Source: Rhizobiaceae bacterium
Lineage (GTDB): Bacteria; Pseudomonadota; Alphaproteobacteria; Rhizobiales; Rhizobiaceae
DNA: 64,000 bases
Direction: 5' to 3'
Assembly: GCA_017643495.1 (NCBI GenBank)
Contig: JAEPNK010000002.1
Location: 1,178,001-1,242,000 of the forward strand
Shown in pieces: positions 1-9,119 of the stretch (position 1 is its first letter; each line of letters begins with the position of its first letter). The notes under the pieces are model-generated. The model was given only the letters and a program-made list of their open reading frames with translations, ran no database searches and had not been told where the DNA came from. A program made the translations under genes and the position numbers.

Positions 1-214
1 CAAGATGACCGCTTTTGCCACGGCAACCGACGAACAGGCAGAACATGTCGGCAAGGGCGTGCCACTGGGACGTATCGGCTCGCCGGAAGACATTGCCGGA
101 GCCACACTCTACCTCTGCGGTCGCGGAGGCGCCTACATAACCGGGGCTGTCCTGCCTCTGGATGGTGGAATTCACGTCAACCCGGCACCGGACCTTTTTG
201 GACTGGAAAGATAG
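1..214 (+). CDS. SDR family oxidoreductase, C-terminal fragment (truncated by window edge)
   Basis: Only the last ~70 residues are present; the reading frame is open to the left edge, so the start lies outside. The fragment carries the typical short-chain dehydrogenase ending: a P-L-G-R-I-G-S-P-E-D-I-A segment, then a YITG..LPLDGG segment that closes the Rossmann fold and substrate pocket. The next gene (MaoC-like) begins directly after the stop, so it belongs to the same operon as the MaoC hydratase, second SDR and thiolase. A 3-hydroxyacyl-CoA or similar alcohol dehydrogenase role is inferred from these neighbours; the fragment alone does not give the substrate. Confidence 0.85.
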   Translation, partial: KMTAFATATDEQAEHVGKGVPLGRIGSPEDIAGATLYLCGRGGAYITGAVLPLDGGIHVNPAPDLFGLER

Positions 215-688
215 ATGAGCAAACTCACGATTCAGGAGTACCTTTCACACGTCGGCAAACTGGAACGCACTTCCCCGTGGGTAGAAGTGGACCAGAAACT
301 GATCAACACATTTGCCGATGCAACCCATGACCACCAGTTCATCCATGTTGACGAGGAAAGAGCCAAATCCGAAACACCATTCGGCGGAACGATCGCCCAC
401 GGCTTTTTGTCACTTTCCCTGCTTTCACATTTTGCATCGGAATGCCTGCCGGATATCAACAACCGCAGCATGGTTATCAATTACGGTTTTGAAAAAATCC
501 GTTTTCTCAGCCCTGTGCCATCCGGAGCGCGCCTTCGTGGTCATTTCAAATTGCTGGATTGTGTCATGCGCAAGCCAAATGAATATCTCTCACGCTTTGA
601 AACAAGCATCGAGATTGAAAATCAGGAAAAGCCGGCACTTGTTGCAGACTGGCTGGCCCTCAACATTCTGAACGGGGAAGATTCATGA
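215..688 (+). CDS. MaoC-like hot-dog fold (R)-specific enoyl-CoA hydratase
   Basis: The 157-residue protein has one hot-dog domain. The hydratase signature is visible: an Asp and His in the segment DATHDHQFIHVD (residues ~35-46), followed by the TPFGGTIAHG loop that contacts the acyl thioester. Family members add water to trans-2-enoyl-CoA. It starts directly after the preceding SDR stop and its end overlaps the next SDR by four bases, so translation is coupled. With an SDR on each side and a thiolase downstream it would supply the hydration step of a beta-oxidation-like pathway. Chain-length preference cannot be read from the sequence. Confidence 0.85.
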   Translation: MSKLTIQEYLSHVGKLERTSPWVEVDQKLINTFADATHDHQFIHVDEERAKSETPFGGTIAHGFLSLSLLSHFASECLPDINNRSMVINYGFEKIRFLSPVPSGARLRGHFKLLDCVMRKPNEYLSRFETSIEIENQEKPALVADWLALNILNGEDS

Positions 689-1581
689 GTATTTCATTTG
701 AAGGCCAGGTCGCGATAGTAACCGGTGCCGGCAATGGTCTCGGCAGAAGCCATGCACTCGAGCTTGGCAAACGCGGTGCAAAGGTCGTTGTCAACGATTT
801 TGGAGGTGCACGCGACGGTACAGGGGGCGAAACAGGCCCGGCCGAAAAAGTTGCCCGCGAAATCACGGATGCCGGTGGCGAGGCAATTGCCAACGGTGCG
901 AATGTGACAAGTTTTGATGATTGCGAAGCCATGGTGTCTGACGCGCTATCGAGATGGGGACGCGTTGACGTACTGGTCAACAATGCCGGAATTTTGCGCG
1001 ACAAGTCATTCGGCAAGATGGACATGGGTGACTGGAACACGGTTGTTGACGTCCATCTGAACGGTTCTGCGAACTGTTCAAAAGCCGTCTGGAACCAGAT
1101 GAAGGAACAGAACTACGGCCGCATACTGATGACGACGTCAACATCCGGCATTTACGGCAATTTCGGCCAGGCCAATTACGGCGCCGCAAAGCTCGGACTG
1201 GTCGGCCTGATGAACACGCTTTGCATTGAAGGAGCCAAGAACGACATTCGCGTCAACTGTCTGTCACCCACCGCAGCCACGCGCATGACAGAAGACATTC
1301 TGACACCCGACATGCTTGCCAGGCTTGATCCGAAATGGGTAACCCCGGCCGCAGTGTTCCTGGTATCAAGGGGCGCACCCAACCACACCGTGATGTTTGC
1401 GGGTGCCGGCAGCTATACCACCATGCAGATCAGCGAAAGCGCAGGGCTGCACCTGCCCGAAGAACAACGCACTGCAGACGGCATTGCCGCCAGTTTTGAA
1501 AAGATCAGCGACATGTCAAAACCGGATGTCTTCAACTCCGGCACCGAGCATGTGATCAAGGTTGTGGAGATGGCCAAGTGA
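685..1581 (+). CDS. SDR family dehydrogenase resembling the 3-hydroxyacyl-CoA dehydrogenase domain of multifunctional enzyme 2
   Basis: This 298-residue short-chain dehydrogenase has the cofactor motif GAGNGLG at residues 14-20, NNAG at 99-102, and the catalytic Tyr165-x-x-x-Lys169 (YGAAK). The long insertion after the second strand (VVVNDFGGARDGTGG) is typical of the D-3-hydroxyacyl-CoA dehydrogenase part of peroxisomal MFE-2 and its bacterial relatives, so an (R)-3-hydroxyacyl-CoA substrate is likely. That fits the MaoC-type hydratase just upstream, which would make the (R)-hydroxy intermediate. ATG start overlaps the hydratase stop by four bases. Confidence 0.85.
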   Translation: MSISFEGQVAIVTGAGNGLGRSHALELGKRGAKVVVNDFGGARDGTGGETGPAEKVAREITDAGGEAIANGANVTSFDDCEAMVSDALSRWGRVDVLVNNAGILRDKSFGKMDMGDWNTVVDVHLNGSANCSKAVWNQMKEQNYGRILMTTSTSGIYGNFGQANYGAAKLGLVGLMNTLCIEGAKNDIRVNCLSPTAATRMTEDILTPDMLARLDPKWVTPAAVFLVSRGAPNHTVMFAGAGSYTTMQISESAGLHLPEEQRTADGIAASFEKISDMSKPDVFNSGTEHVIKVVEMAK

Positions 1582-1817
1582 CCGGTGACAGGAAACGGCT
1601 GGTCTCCGTGTTTGAGACGACCGGCTCAGTATCAGCAATGGCCTATGCCTTGCTGATTGCATCAAATACAGGCAATGAAATACTCGGCTTCATGCTGCTT
1701 CTTGTTTCAGCACTGCTTTTCGCGGCCTGGGCGGTTATCGACCGTCGATGGGCTTTTCTGATCCTCCAGTTCTTCTATGCCACTTCAGCAATTATCGGCC
1801 TGGTGCGCTGGAGCTGA
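1578..1817 (+). CDS. Small integral membrane protein of unknown function
   Basis: A 79-residue protein starting at a GTG that overlaps the stop of the preceding SDR (GTGA), so it is probably translationally coupled. After a short polar N-terminus there are about three hydrophobic stretches (roughly residues 18-30, 34-54 and 58-77) separated by an IDRRW turn. It weakly resembles the CBU_0592-type small membrane domain, but I do not recognise it with confidence. Its place between the SDR and thiolase and the tight spacing argue that it is real. No function is proposed. Confidence 0.6.
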   Translation: MTGDRKRLVSVFETTGSVSAMAYALLIASNTGNEILGFMLLLVSALLFAAWAVIDRRWAFLILQFFYATSAIIGLVRWS

Positions 1818-1851
1818 GAACCAACCCGAAACCAATACAAGGGAGTTTCCC

Positions 1852-3054
1852 ATGAGATCCGCAGTGATTGTTTCGACAGCCAGGACACCGATCGGCAAGG
1901 CCTATCGGGGCGCATTCAATGACACACAGGCGCAGGCACTTGGAAGTCACGCCATTGGCCACGCAGTCGAGCGCGCCGGTATCGACAAGGGCGAAATCGA
2001 TGATGTGATCATGGGCGCCGCCATTCAGCAGGGCTCCACCCACCTCAACACGGCCCGTCAATGTGCATTGCGGGCAGGGCTGCCCACCTCGGTCCCTGCC
2101 ATGACACTTGATCGCCAGTGTTCCTCGGGCCTGATGGCGATTGCCACTGCTGCCAAGGAAATCATTTCTGACGGAATGACGGTTACCGTTGGCGGGGGGC
2201 TGGAATCGATATCGCTTACCCAGAACGACAAGATGAACCTCTACCGGGCCGCCGATCCCTGGCTGATGGAAAACATTCCGGCAACCTATATGTCCATGAT
2301 CGAGACTGCCGAGGTCGTGGCAGACAGGTATGGCGTATCAAGGGAAGTACAGGATGAATACGCCTTGCAAAGCCAGATGCGTACGGCTGCCGCTCAGGAA
2401 GGCGGCAAGTTTGATGACGAGATCGTTCCTCTCCCTTCCATCATGAAAGTCATGGACAAGGAGACCAGGGAAATCTCTGATGTTGAGGTGACCCTTGAAA
2501 AGGATGAAGGAAACCGTCCTTCCACAACACTTGAAGGCCTGCAGGGTCTGAAGCCGGTATTTGGCGGAGGTCAACAGATTACGGAAGGGAAATTCATTAC
2601 GGCCGGCAATGCTTCACAGCTTTCAGACGGCGCATCGGCCAGTGTGCTGATGGAGGAAAAGGAAGCGGAAAAACGGGGACTTGCACCGCTCGGCATTTAT
2701 CGAGGCATGGCCGTAGCAGGTTGCGACCCTGATGAAATGGGTATTGGACCGGTCTTCGCCATTCCGAAACTTCTCAAGGCAAACGGCCTGAAGGTCGACG
2801 ATATCGGACTTTGGGAACTCAATGAGGCTTTTGCAGTCCAGACCCTCTATTGCCGCGACAAGCTTGGCATTGATCCCGAGATATACAATGTAAACGGCGG
2901 CGCAATTTCCATTGGCCACCCATACGGCATGTCAGGCGCTCGCATGACAGGTCATGCGCTGATCGAGGGGAAAAGAAGGGGCGTGAAATACGTTGTCGTC
3001 ACAATGTGCATTGGCGGCGGCATGGGAGCGGCAGGCCTGTTTGAGATAGCCTGA
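1852..3054 (+). CDS. Thiolase family protein (acetyl-CoA C-acyltransferase)
   Basis: The ATG at 1852 is chosen over the longer reading frame because it is preceded by GGGAG at a good distance and gives the canonical thiolase N-terminus ([15 protein letters not shown]). The 400-residue protein has the nucleophilic Cys90 in LDRQCSSG, the His near 356 in IGHPYGMSG and the second Cys near 386 in CIGGGMG, so all catalytic residues are present. It cleaves 3-ketoacyl-CoA, or condenses two acyl-CoAs. As the last gene of the SDR-MaoC-SDR operon it would complete a beta-oxidation-like spiral. Confidence 0.93.
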   Translation: MRSAVIVSTARTPIGKAYRGAFNDTQAQALGSHAIGHAVERAGIDKGEIDDVIMGAAIQQGSTHLNTARQCALRAGLPTSVPAMTLDRQCSSGLMAIATAAKEIISDGMTVTVGGGLESISLTQNDKMNLYRAADPWLMENIPATYMSMIETAEVVADRYGVSREVQDEYALQSQMRTAAAQEGGKFDDEIVPLPSIMKVMDKETREISDVEVTLEKDEGNRPSTTLEGLQGLKPVFGGGQQITEGKFITAGNASQLSDGASASVLMEEKEAEKRGLAPLGIYRGMAVAGCDPDEMGIGPVFAIPKLLKANGLKVDDIGLWELNEAFAVQTLYCRDKLGIDPEIYNVNGGAISIGHPYGMSGARMTGHALIEGKRRGVKYVVVTMCIGGGMGAAGLFEIA

Positions 3055-3196
3055 CGCTTTTGGAAAGGACTTGTCAGGGCCATTTAAAAGCATCCCTGAA
3101 AGAAGCCTTTCTCGTTGCCTCCACGTCATTATTGCTGTCAGCCGGGCGATTAATGGTCCGCAACCACAAGCTGACAGATTGCCAGTGAAACAATGA

Positions 3197-3222
3197 AAAG
3201 GCGGGATTGAACTCCCGCCTTT
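3197..3222. terminator. Bidirectional intrinsic terminator between thiolase and DUF7282 gene
   Basis: A perfect 10-bp stem (AAAGGCGGGA / TCCCGCCTTT) with a six-base loop sits between the converging thiolase (+) and DUF7282 (-) genes. The A/T flanks supply a short T run on both strands, so it can end both transcripts. Confidence 0.75.
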
Positions 3223-3235
3223 CATCCATTCTGGC

Positions 3236-3655
3236 TTACATCGCTTCGACGATGGTCATCACCAGTTTGCCGTCAACCTTCACAGGGCCGTCTTCCTTGG
3301 CACCAAGCGTGTATTCGAAAATACCGGTCTTGGAACCACCATCTTCGCCATGCAGCATCAGCATGAACTTGTCGCCAGCTTTTGCCGGCTCGGTGAGAAT
3401 GGCTGTAACATCAGTGTTTTCGCCTTTTTTCAGCGGCGCGTGACCGACAACAGGACCTGGCTTTTCACCGTCTGTCTTGTGAACAACGAGCCAGCCATTG
3501 GCATCAGCCATGATTTTCGACGCAGTAACGGTCCCACCGGACATGTCCTGATTGGAACCTTCCACTTTCATGCCATGGTCGTCGGCGAATGCAGGAACGG
3601 AAAAACCGATCAAACCGGCTGTCATGGTACCTGCGAGAATTTTCTTGAGTGTCAT
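3236..3655 (-). CDS. Exported DUF7282-domain protein
   Basis: The start is placed at the ATG ending at 3655 because it opens directly into a signal peptide (MTLKKILAG... with a cleavage site after AFA, residue ~24); the longer frame adds a non-signal leader. The mature ~115 residues form a small beta-rich domain with the pattern V-x-A-S-K-I-x-A-D-A-N-G-W-L-V-V-H, then a VVGHAPL turn and an LHGEDGG segment, as in DUF7282 proteins of bacteria and archaea. The function of this domain is not established. It lies 80 bases downstream of the ThDP enzyme on the same strand, but the link may only be positional. Confidence 0.7.
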   Translation of the reverse strand: MTLKKILAGTMTAGLIGFSVPAFADDHGMKVEGSNQDMSGGTVTASKIMADANGWLVVHKTDGEKPGPVVGHAPLKKGENTDVTAILTEPAKAGDKFMLMLHGEDGGSKTGIFEYTLGAKEDGPVKVDGKLVMTIVEAM

Positions 3656-3735
3656 TTTTTCTACCCTTTCGTTTGAGCCAGAGCATTCTTGCTCAACCAA
3701 AGGAACGAAGCCCCGTTGCGAAAGTTTCAAAAAAA

Positions 3736-5418
3736 TCAGGCGTCGATAGTTCGTCCGGGCGCGATGTCCCTGGCATCCAGTTTCAGGTGAATGAGGCATG
3801 GCCCGGGCAGGTCAAGCGCTGTTGCCAGGACGGAAGCAAAACCCTCATTCTTGTCAACAGTCCATGCACCCACCCCATACGATGCAGCCCATGCAGCAAA
3901 ATCGGGGTTTTTCATTCGTGTTCCGGAAACGCGACCCGGATATTCACGCTCCTGATGCATACGGATTGTTCCGTAAATACCGTTGTCGCAAACGATCACT
4001 TTGACATTCAGACCATGCTCTGCGGCAACACCGAATTCCTGCATGGTCATCTGGAAACATCCATCACCGGCCAGTACGACAACCGGTTTGTCCGGATTCC
4101 GTTTCGCTGCGGCAACCCCGGCAGGCATGCCATATCCCATGGAACCCGAAGTTGGCGCGAGCTGCGTACCCCATCGGTAGCGGTAAAAGCGATGCAGCCA
4201 GATCGCGTAATTGCCCGCACCGTTACACAGGATGGCATTTTTCGGCAGCTTGTCCCTGATGGTGGAAATAACATGGCTCATCGTTACAGCGCCAACGCCA
4301 TCGGGCGGATTGTCTGTCCATTCGCAATATTGCGCATGTGCCTGTGTTGCATCTTCCTGCCAGTTTGCCGAAACTGCGTCTTCCTGCAAGCCGAGTAGTG
4401 AAGCAAGAAATGTGGCCGGGGTGGCATTGATTGCAATTCCGGGCGCGTATATGCGACCCAGTTCTTCCGGCCCCGGATGTATATGAACAAGCCGGTCTCC
4501 CTTCCCGGGGATATCCAGCAGTGTGAAGCCCTGACTCGGGTTTTCACTGAACCTGCAACCCAACAACATGAGACAGTCTGATTGCGATACACGCTCTCTC
4601 AAGGCGGGGTTTATACCCAATCCGACATCGCCGGCATAATTGGGGTGATTGGCATCAAAAACCTGTTGTCGCCGGAAAGAAACAGCCACCGGCAAACCCC
4701 ATCGTTCGCTGACCTGCTCCAACATCTCGACACTGTCTGCATCCCACCGGGAACCACCTGCAACAATCAATGGCCGCTTGGCCCGGGCAAGCTTGTCGCA
4801 AAAGCGCTCCATGACGTCTGTTGATGGCGCGGGAGATGCCACCTCGACTTTCGGTCCTGCAATCGTGCTCACTGCATCGCGCAACATGTCTTCGGGCAAG
4901 GCCAGAACAACAGGCCCGGGCCTTCCGGACATCGCCACATGCCAGGCATGCGAGACGATTTCCGGAATGCGCTCGGCAATGTCGATTTCCTCGACCCATT
5001 TGGCAACGGAGCCGAAGACAGCCCTGTAATCCATTTCCTGAAAGGCTTCGCGACCGCGCATTTCCCGCCCAATCTGTCCCACAAAAAGAACCATCGGGGT
5101 AGAATCCTGCCAGGCAATATGTATGCCGCTGGCTGCATTCGTGGCACCCGGACCACGGGTCACCATGCACACACCCGGCCGGCCGGTCATCTTGCCGTCG
5201 GCTTCGGCCATCATGGATGCCCCGCCCTCATGCCGGGCAACCACGGTTTCAATGCCGGAGCCATAAAGGCCATCAAGCACCGCAAGGTAGCTTTCGCCCG
5301 GAACACAGAAAACACGCTCCACATTTTGGGCCTTCAGACATTCAACGAGCAGATCGCCAGCGGATTTTGTCATTTTCACACCATTTACAAGGATTCTTGT
5401 TGGTTTACTGGGTGCCAC
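3736..5418 (-). CDS. Thiamine diphosphate-dependent enzyme, acetolactate-synthase-like
   Basis: A 560-residue enzyme with the three-domain architecture of the acetolactate synthase/pyruvate oxidase family. The ThDP-activating Glu is in ARHEGGAS (E64), the central dimer domain lies near residues 195-340, and the ThDP/Mg motif starts at GDG (~451-453) and ends in the DNGIYG segment. The GTG start at 5418 has GGAG five bases upstream; an in-frame ATG at 5373 is the alternative but lacks a good ribosome site. It lacks a partner regulatory subunit, and the catalytic domains match generic 'ThDP-dependent' paralogues better than IlvB. I looked for and did not see features of sulfoacetaldehyde acetyltransferase. 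The substrate is unknown. Confidence 0.85.
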   Translation of the reverse strand: MAPSKPTRILVNGVKMTKSAGDLLVECLKAQNVERVFCVPGESYLAVLDGLYGSGIETVVARHEGGASMMAEADGKMTGRPGVCMVTRGPGATNAASGIHIAWQDSTPMVLFVGQIGREMRGREAFQEMDYRAVFGSVAKWVEEIDIAERIPEIVSHAWHVAMSGRPGPVVLALPEDMLRDAVSTIAGPKVEVASPAPSTDVMERFCDKLARAKRPLIVAGGSRWDADSVEMLEQVSERWGLPVAVSFRRQQVFDANHPNYAGDVGLGINPALRERVSQSDCLMLLGCRFSENPSQGFTLLDIPGKGDRLVHIHPGPEELGRIYAPGIAINATPATFLASLLGLQEDAVSANWQEDATQAHAQYCEWTDNPPDGVGAVTMSHVISTIRDKLPKNAILCNGAGNYAIWLHRFYRYRWGTQLAPTSGSMGYGMPAGVAAAKRNPDKPVVVLAGDGCFQMTMQEFGVAAEHGLNVKVIVCDNGIYGTIRMHQEREYPGRVSGTRMKNPDFAAWAASYGVGAWTVDKNEGFASVLATALDLPGPCLIHLKLDARDIAPGRTIDA

Positions 5419-5696
5419 AAAACTCCAGAGAAATCATATGAATAAATATATGTATCGGTTTTGTTTTCTGAAAACTTTGTGTAGAAAGGCTTCGCGGAAG
5501 TCAGGGTGCCCCAGCCTATCAAGCCCTGATGGAGGAGCAAAAGCCCTTAGGGACAAACTTATTCCTCTTTTCCGTGGGTGGGGCCGGATTCTTCGGGATT
5601 CGGCTCCATTCCGGGCGGGCATTTCCTTGATCCATGAAGTTTCATTGCAATTTTTGAACACCCGCATGTTTGAGATTCTCGTACATCCGCGGCCGT

Positions 5697-6089
5697 TCAG
5701 GTCTCAAAGAACTTTCTGAGAAGATCGAGCTGGTTTGCCGCACCTGACTTGTCTAGCAACCGGCGCATATGGGTTCGTGCCGTATTGATAGAAATACCGG
5801 CCAAACCGGCATGCTCAACAACAGTTCTGCCCTCAACAAGGGTTGCAAGCAGACGCGCTTCCGCCGCAGAGATTCCGTACCTCTCAACAAACATGCCCAT
5901 CTTGTCACCGGATATAGACATTTCAGCCTGCATCCGGTTATGCACCTGGCGCACAAGAGTGGGCGACAATTGGTCGAAGATTTTCCCGAGACGGGTTATG
6001 CGGCTATCGTCGAGGTCAATCTCGGGGCAGGATTGTGCCATCTCGCGCACAAGACTGGGCAGACGCGCGCGCGCCTCCTCCTCACTCAT
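5697..6089 (-). CDS. LuxR-type helix-turn-helix transcriptional regulator (short)
   Basis: The C-terminal ~60 residues form a GerE/LuxR DNA-binding domain: AEARLLATLVEGRT..., then the recognition helix SINTARTHMRRLLDKSG. The short N-terminal part shows no receiver or autoinducer domain. I placed the start at the ATG ending at 6089, preceded by AGGTG; a GTG at 6149 in the same frame would add 20 residues. It is transcribed towards the ThDP enzyme but separated from it by ~280 bases, and divergently from the alpha/beta-hydrolase gene 130 bases away, which makes that gene a possible target. Confidence 0.8.
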   Translation of the reverse strand: MSEEEARARLPSLVREMAQSCPEIDLDDSRITRLGKIFDQLSPTLVRQVHNRMQAEMSISGDKMGMFVERYGISAAEARLLATLVEGRTVVEHAGLAGISINTARTHMRRLLDKSGAANQLDLLRKFFET

Positions 6090-6218
6090 GGAGGCACCTG
6101 CATCATTGATTGGCTCTTTTTCTTTCGTCACACTGGCATTGTACACCACTTTTCTTTGTAAATCCCGGCCCGGGGTGTAAACTCCGTCAAGACCTTCGGG
6201 ATTTGCAAAGGCAAAGCC

Positions 6219-7265
6219 ATGGATGTGCAGACCGGCATTCTCGACAATTATTCGGATACACGCCTTGCGAGGCTGGAAGCCGAAACGATTGCTCGCAAGT
6301 TCTCGACAGAGGCAAGCTGGCTGCGAAACCGGATTGACCAGATCATCGCAGGCATCGAAAACCGTGTCATCGAACGCATACTCGTTTCACGTTTGCGCAA
6401 GGCAATGCGCCACTCGGCTTCCGAGGCAGCAGCCGAAAAGCTGATTAGTGAAATGCGTACCGGTTATGAAACGGGTGCGCTCGAAACAATGCCGAGCTTT
6501 TTTCCCCGCAAATACCATGCCGTGCCGGACGATCAGCATGGTACGCCCGCAAACAAGAAAAACTGGCGTCAACGCCTGCTTTATGTACCTGGCGGCGGCT
6601 TTATCTTTCCGCCATCACGCAAGCAAAAGTCGATGCTGCAGCGGTTGTCGCAGGAAACAGACAGTGAAGTCATTGTCGGGACACACCGGCTGGCACCGGA
6701 AGAACCGTTTCCTGCAGCCCCCAATGACATTGCCCAACGCTTCATTGCCCTGACCGGTGAAGACGAAACTGATGAACCTCTTTTCCTCGGCGCTGATACC
6801 GCAGGGGCATCAGTGGCATTGGGAGCAGTACAATTGCTGAAAGCCAAGAATGCCAGACTGCCTGACGGCATTATCCTGTTCTCGCCCTGGTGCGATCTCA
6901 GCCTGAGCGGATGGTCCTACATTACCAGGAGCATAACCGCCCAGAGCCCGTTCAGGATGGAAACTGCAGCCTTTTGCGCCCGCATGTACCTGCAGCGCCA
7001 TTCGGCAACCGACCCGCTGGCATCGCCGGTTTTTGCAAGCCTTGAAGGGTGGCCACCCATCCTCATTCACACCAGTGAAAACGACTTGCATTTTGATGAC
7101 GCCATCCAGTTGGCGGAAAACGGCGAGAAGGAAAATTGCCGTGTCAGGCTGCATTACTGGGATTCGCCACGCCACCACCTTGAACGCTTGTCATCAAAGG
7201 ATGCGGAAAACTCTTTTCGCGAAGTGCGTCAATTCATGGCCGAAAACGGGTTTTCACAACATTAA
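6219..7265 (+). CDS. Alpha/beta hydrolase of the hormone-sensitive-lipase type with an altered nucleophile
   Basis: A 348-residue protein with an ~80-residue helical N-terminal cap and an HSL-type core. Family landmarks are shifted: the oxyanion motif HGGGF is PGGGF (124-128), the RLAPE block is intact (157-161), and the nucleophile elbow normally read as G-D-S-A-G is A-D-T-A-G, placing Thr194 where the serine should be. The acid (D289 in a D-x-x-x-D pattern) and His319/320 appear retained. It could be an inactive or regulatory homologue, or a rare Thr hydrolase. ATG start; divergent from the LuxR-type regulator. Confidence 0.8.
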   Translation: MDVQTGILDNYSDTRLARLEAETIARKFSTEASWLRNRIDQIIAGIENRVIERILVSRLRKAMRHSASEAAAEKLISEMRTGYETGALETMPSFFPRKYHAVPDDQHGTPANKKNWRQRLLYVPGGGFIFPPSRKQKSMLQRLSQETDSEVIVGTHRLAPEEPFPAAPNDIAQRFIALTGEDETDEPLFLGADTAGASVALGAVQLLKAKNARLPDGIILFSPWCDLSLSGWSYITRSITAQSPFRMETAAFCARMYLQRHSATDPLASPVFASLEGWPPILIHTSENDLHFDDAIQLAENGEKENCRVRLHYWDSPRHHLERLSSKDAENSFREVRQFMAENGFSQH

Positions 7266-7282
7266 TTCCCGTTAGTGCAGGT

Positions 7283-8506
7283 TCAGCCAAACACCCCGTC
7301 CGATTTCATCCGGCTTATCGTTTCCGCTTCAAAACCCAGTTCTTGCAATATTTCCTCATTATGCTGACCAAGCAGCGGAGGTTCCCGGTCTATCGAAGCC
7401 GGGGAATCCGAAAATGCCACCGGATTGTTGATCGCAAGATAGGAGCCCTCGGAAGGATGCTCCCGCTCTTCCAGAAAACCGGTGTCCCGCAATTGGGGAT
7501 CATCAAGTACGGATTCGAGTGTGTGAACGAGCATGCAGGGGACATTTTCTTCCGCCAGTACCGTCATCCATTCTTCGGTGGTACGCTGAAGGGCAATCAC
7601 TTCGGCTTCCTTGTAGAGGTCCGTAATATTGCCGGTTCGCGCTGCATAAGTGCTGTAGCGGGGGTCTTCCATCAACTCTTCCCTGCCGCCCAGCCGGAAA
7701 AACCTGCGCCAGTCCTGGTCGGAATAGGGCATCAGTGCAATATAGCCATTCTTTGTCTTGTACGGCTTGCGCATCGGATTGATCGACCGGCTGTAGGCAA
7801 TCGGCTTGCGTGGTGGCACAAACGTATGCCCGAAAAGGTTCTCCGCCATGTTGAAAGCAACAACGGATTCCAGCATTGGCACTTCGACAAACTGCCCCCT
7901 GCCCGTTCGCTCACGGTGCAGGAATGCGGCAAGGATCGCATAGGCGGCGTGCAAACCAGTGGTTTTGTCTGCAATCAGCCCCGGAAAATAGCGTGGTTCG
8001 CTGCTGCCATCCTGCATCGGCAACATGAAAGAAGCACCCGCTGCGGCCTGCACAAGATCATCATAAGCCTGACGACCTGCATATTGTCCTTGCGATCCGT
8101 AGCCAACTGCGTGACAATAGATGATGTCCGGGCGCAACTCGCGCACACTGTCATAGTCAAATCCGAGGCGCTTCATGCCGGCAGCCCGGATATTGTGAAC
8201 CAGCGCATCAGCCCCGGACACCAATTTTCTCAAAACTTCTTTTGCGCCCTCTTTTTTCAGGTCAAGCACCAGTGACCGCTTGTTGCGGTTAATCGTGAGA
8301 AAGATCGGCCCCATGCCTTCTGATACATGTGGCCCTGCATGACGCATCACATCACCACCCGGCCCCTCGATCTTGATGATATCGGCACCAAGGTCACCCA
8401 ACATCTGTGTGCAATAAGGTCCGAGGACAACGGTTGAAAGATCGAGGATTTTGTAACCGCTCAGCGGGCGCTGCGGGCGGTCATTGTCTTGTGATTTTGT
8501 TTTCAT
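7283..8506 (-). CDS. CaiB/BaiF family III CoA-transferase
   Basis: A 407-residue protein with the class III CoA-transferase fold. The N-terminal nucleotide/CoA region (LDLSTVVLGPYCTQMLGDLGAD) is clear, and the catalytic Asp is D170 in FPGLIADKTTG, at the place of Asp169 in formyl-CoA transferase. These enzymes move CoA between carboxylic acids through an aspartyl-CoA thioester. Its end lies just 17 bases from the converging hydrolase gene. The neighbouring acyl-CoA ligase and SCP2 gene suggest work on fatty or branched acids; the actual donor and acceptor are unknown. Confidence 0.88.
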   Translation of the reverse strand: MKTKSQDNDRPQRPLSGYKILDLSTVVLGPYCTQMLGDLGADIIKIEGPGGDVMRHAGPHVSEGMGPIFLTINRNKRSLVLDLKKEGAKEVLRKLVSGADALVHNIRAAGMKRLGFDYDSVRELRPDIIYCHAVGYGSQGQYAGRQAYDDLVQAAAGASFMLPMQDGSSEPRYFPGLIADKTTGLHAAYAILAAFLHRERTGRGQFVEVPMLESVVAFNMAENLFGHTFVPPRKPIAYSRSINPMRKPYKTKNGYIALMPYSDQDWRRFFRLGGREELMEDPRYSTYAARTGNITDLYKEAEVIALQRTTEEWMTVLAEENVPCMLVHTLESVLDDPQLRDTGFLEEREHPSEGSYLAINNPVAFSDSPASIDREPPLLGQHNEEILQELGFEAETISRMKSDGVFG

Positions 8507-8537
8507 GGAATGACTATTGGTGAAACTGTTTGCGACT

Positions 8538-9035
8538 TCAACCTAGAAACGGCTTCAGGTCCTTTTCTTCCAGATGATATGCTTTCCCGAAACCACCATT
8601 CAGCAATGCCCGTTCGGCATCTAGCCGGTAAAAACCGAAATCGAGAAAATCGATATACAGCTTCGACTTCGGGTGAGTAGCGACAAAATGCTTGCGCAAC
8701 ACGTCCCGCTCCGGATCGTCATTCGCGATGCGCCGGGTCGTTCCAAGCAAGGTTATCCGCGGATAGGCAAGTCCGTCTCCCTTGCCCGGTTCACCAAGCA
8801 TCAGCGAACACCGGGGATCTGCAACAAGACATTTCGAATGAACAGACAGGTCTGAAGCAGCAAAGAACAGCCCCGTATCGATGTGCGAACAGGCTGCAAC
8901 CCGGCTGACAACCGGGAAACCGGTTTCCGGCTCCAGAACGCCAAGCGAGCCGTATTTTGTTGCCCCCAGCAAGGTGGCCGTCAATTCAGCTGATTCCTCA
9001 TCGACCGGTCTGATGACGTCGGTTTTCCTGGTCAT
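8538..9035 (-). CDS. Pyridoxamine-phosphate-oxidase-fold protein, HugZ-like
   Basis: A 165-residue split-barrel flavin-binding-fold protein. The segment LGVLEPETGFPVVSRV forms the first strands, and the PRITLLGTTRRI strand plus the LNGGFGKAYHL ending are characteristic of the HugZ-type heme-utilisation branch of the PNPOx superfamily. Full HugZ proteins have an extra C-terminal domain (~250 residues in total), absent here. Members bind FMN or heme; which applies is not visible. It lies 31 bases upstream of the CoA-transferase on the same strand and diverges from the acyl-CoA ligase. Confidence 0.75.
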   Translation of the reverse strand: MTRKTDVIRPVDEESAELTATLLGATKYGSLGVLEPETGFPVVSRVAACSHIDTGLFFAASDLSVHSKCLVADPRCSLMLGEPGKGDGLAYPRITLLGTTRRIANDDPERDVLRKHFVATHPKSKLYIDFLDFGFYRLDAERALLNGGFGKAYHLEEKDLKPFLG

Positions 9036-9119
9036 GGATTGTGCCTTTCAATACTTCAGTTTTATGTTCACACACCGGGTTGTGATGTTTATAGGTGTAA
9101 AAAAAGCGGAGGAGAATTC

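Noticed and set aside
3649-4398. A 249-codon open frame on the plus strand
   Set aside because: Covers the 3' end of the ThDP enzyme on the other strand and the DUF7282 leader; the translation is not protein-like.
3736-5418. Sulfoacetaldehyde acetyltransferase (Xsc) as identity of the ThDP enzyme
   Set aside because: It would have completed the sulfonate pathway, but the N-terminal segment and active-site context follow the acetolactate-synthase/generic ThDP branch rather than Xsc, and it is 25 kb away in another unit.
5580-5640. Hairpin GCCGGAT/ATTCGGC downstream of the LuxR-type gene as terminator
   Set aside because: The stem is short with a wobble pair and no T run follows on the minus strand.
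7343-8275. A 310-codon open frame on the plus strand
   Set aside because: Antisense to the CoA-transferase, which has its catalytic Asp and full length; no ribosome site and no recognisable domain.
9066-9090. Imperfect TCACA...TGTGA palindrome between divergent genes as a CRP/FNR-type site
   Set aside because: The half sites and central spacing fit no CRP/FNR consensus well and could be chance.
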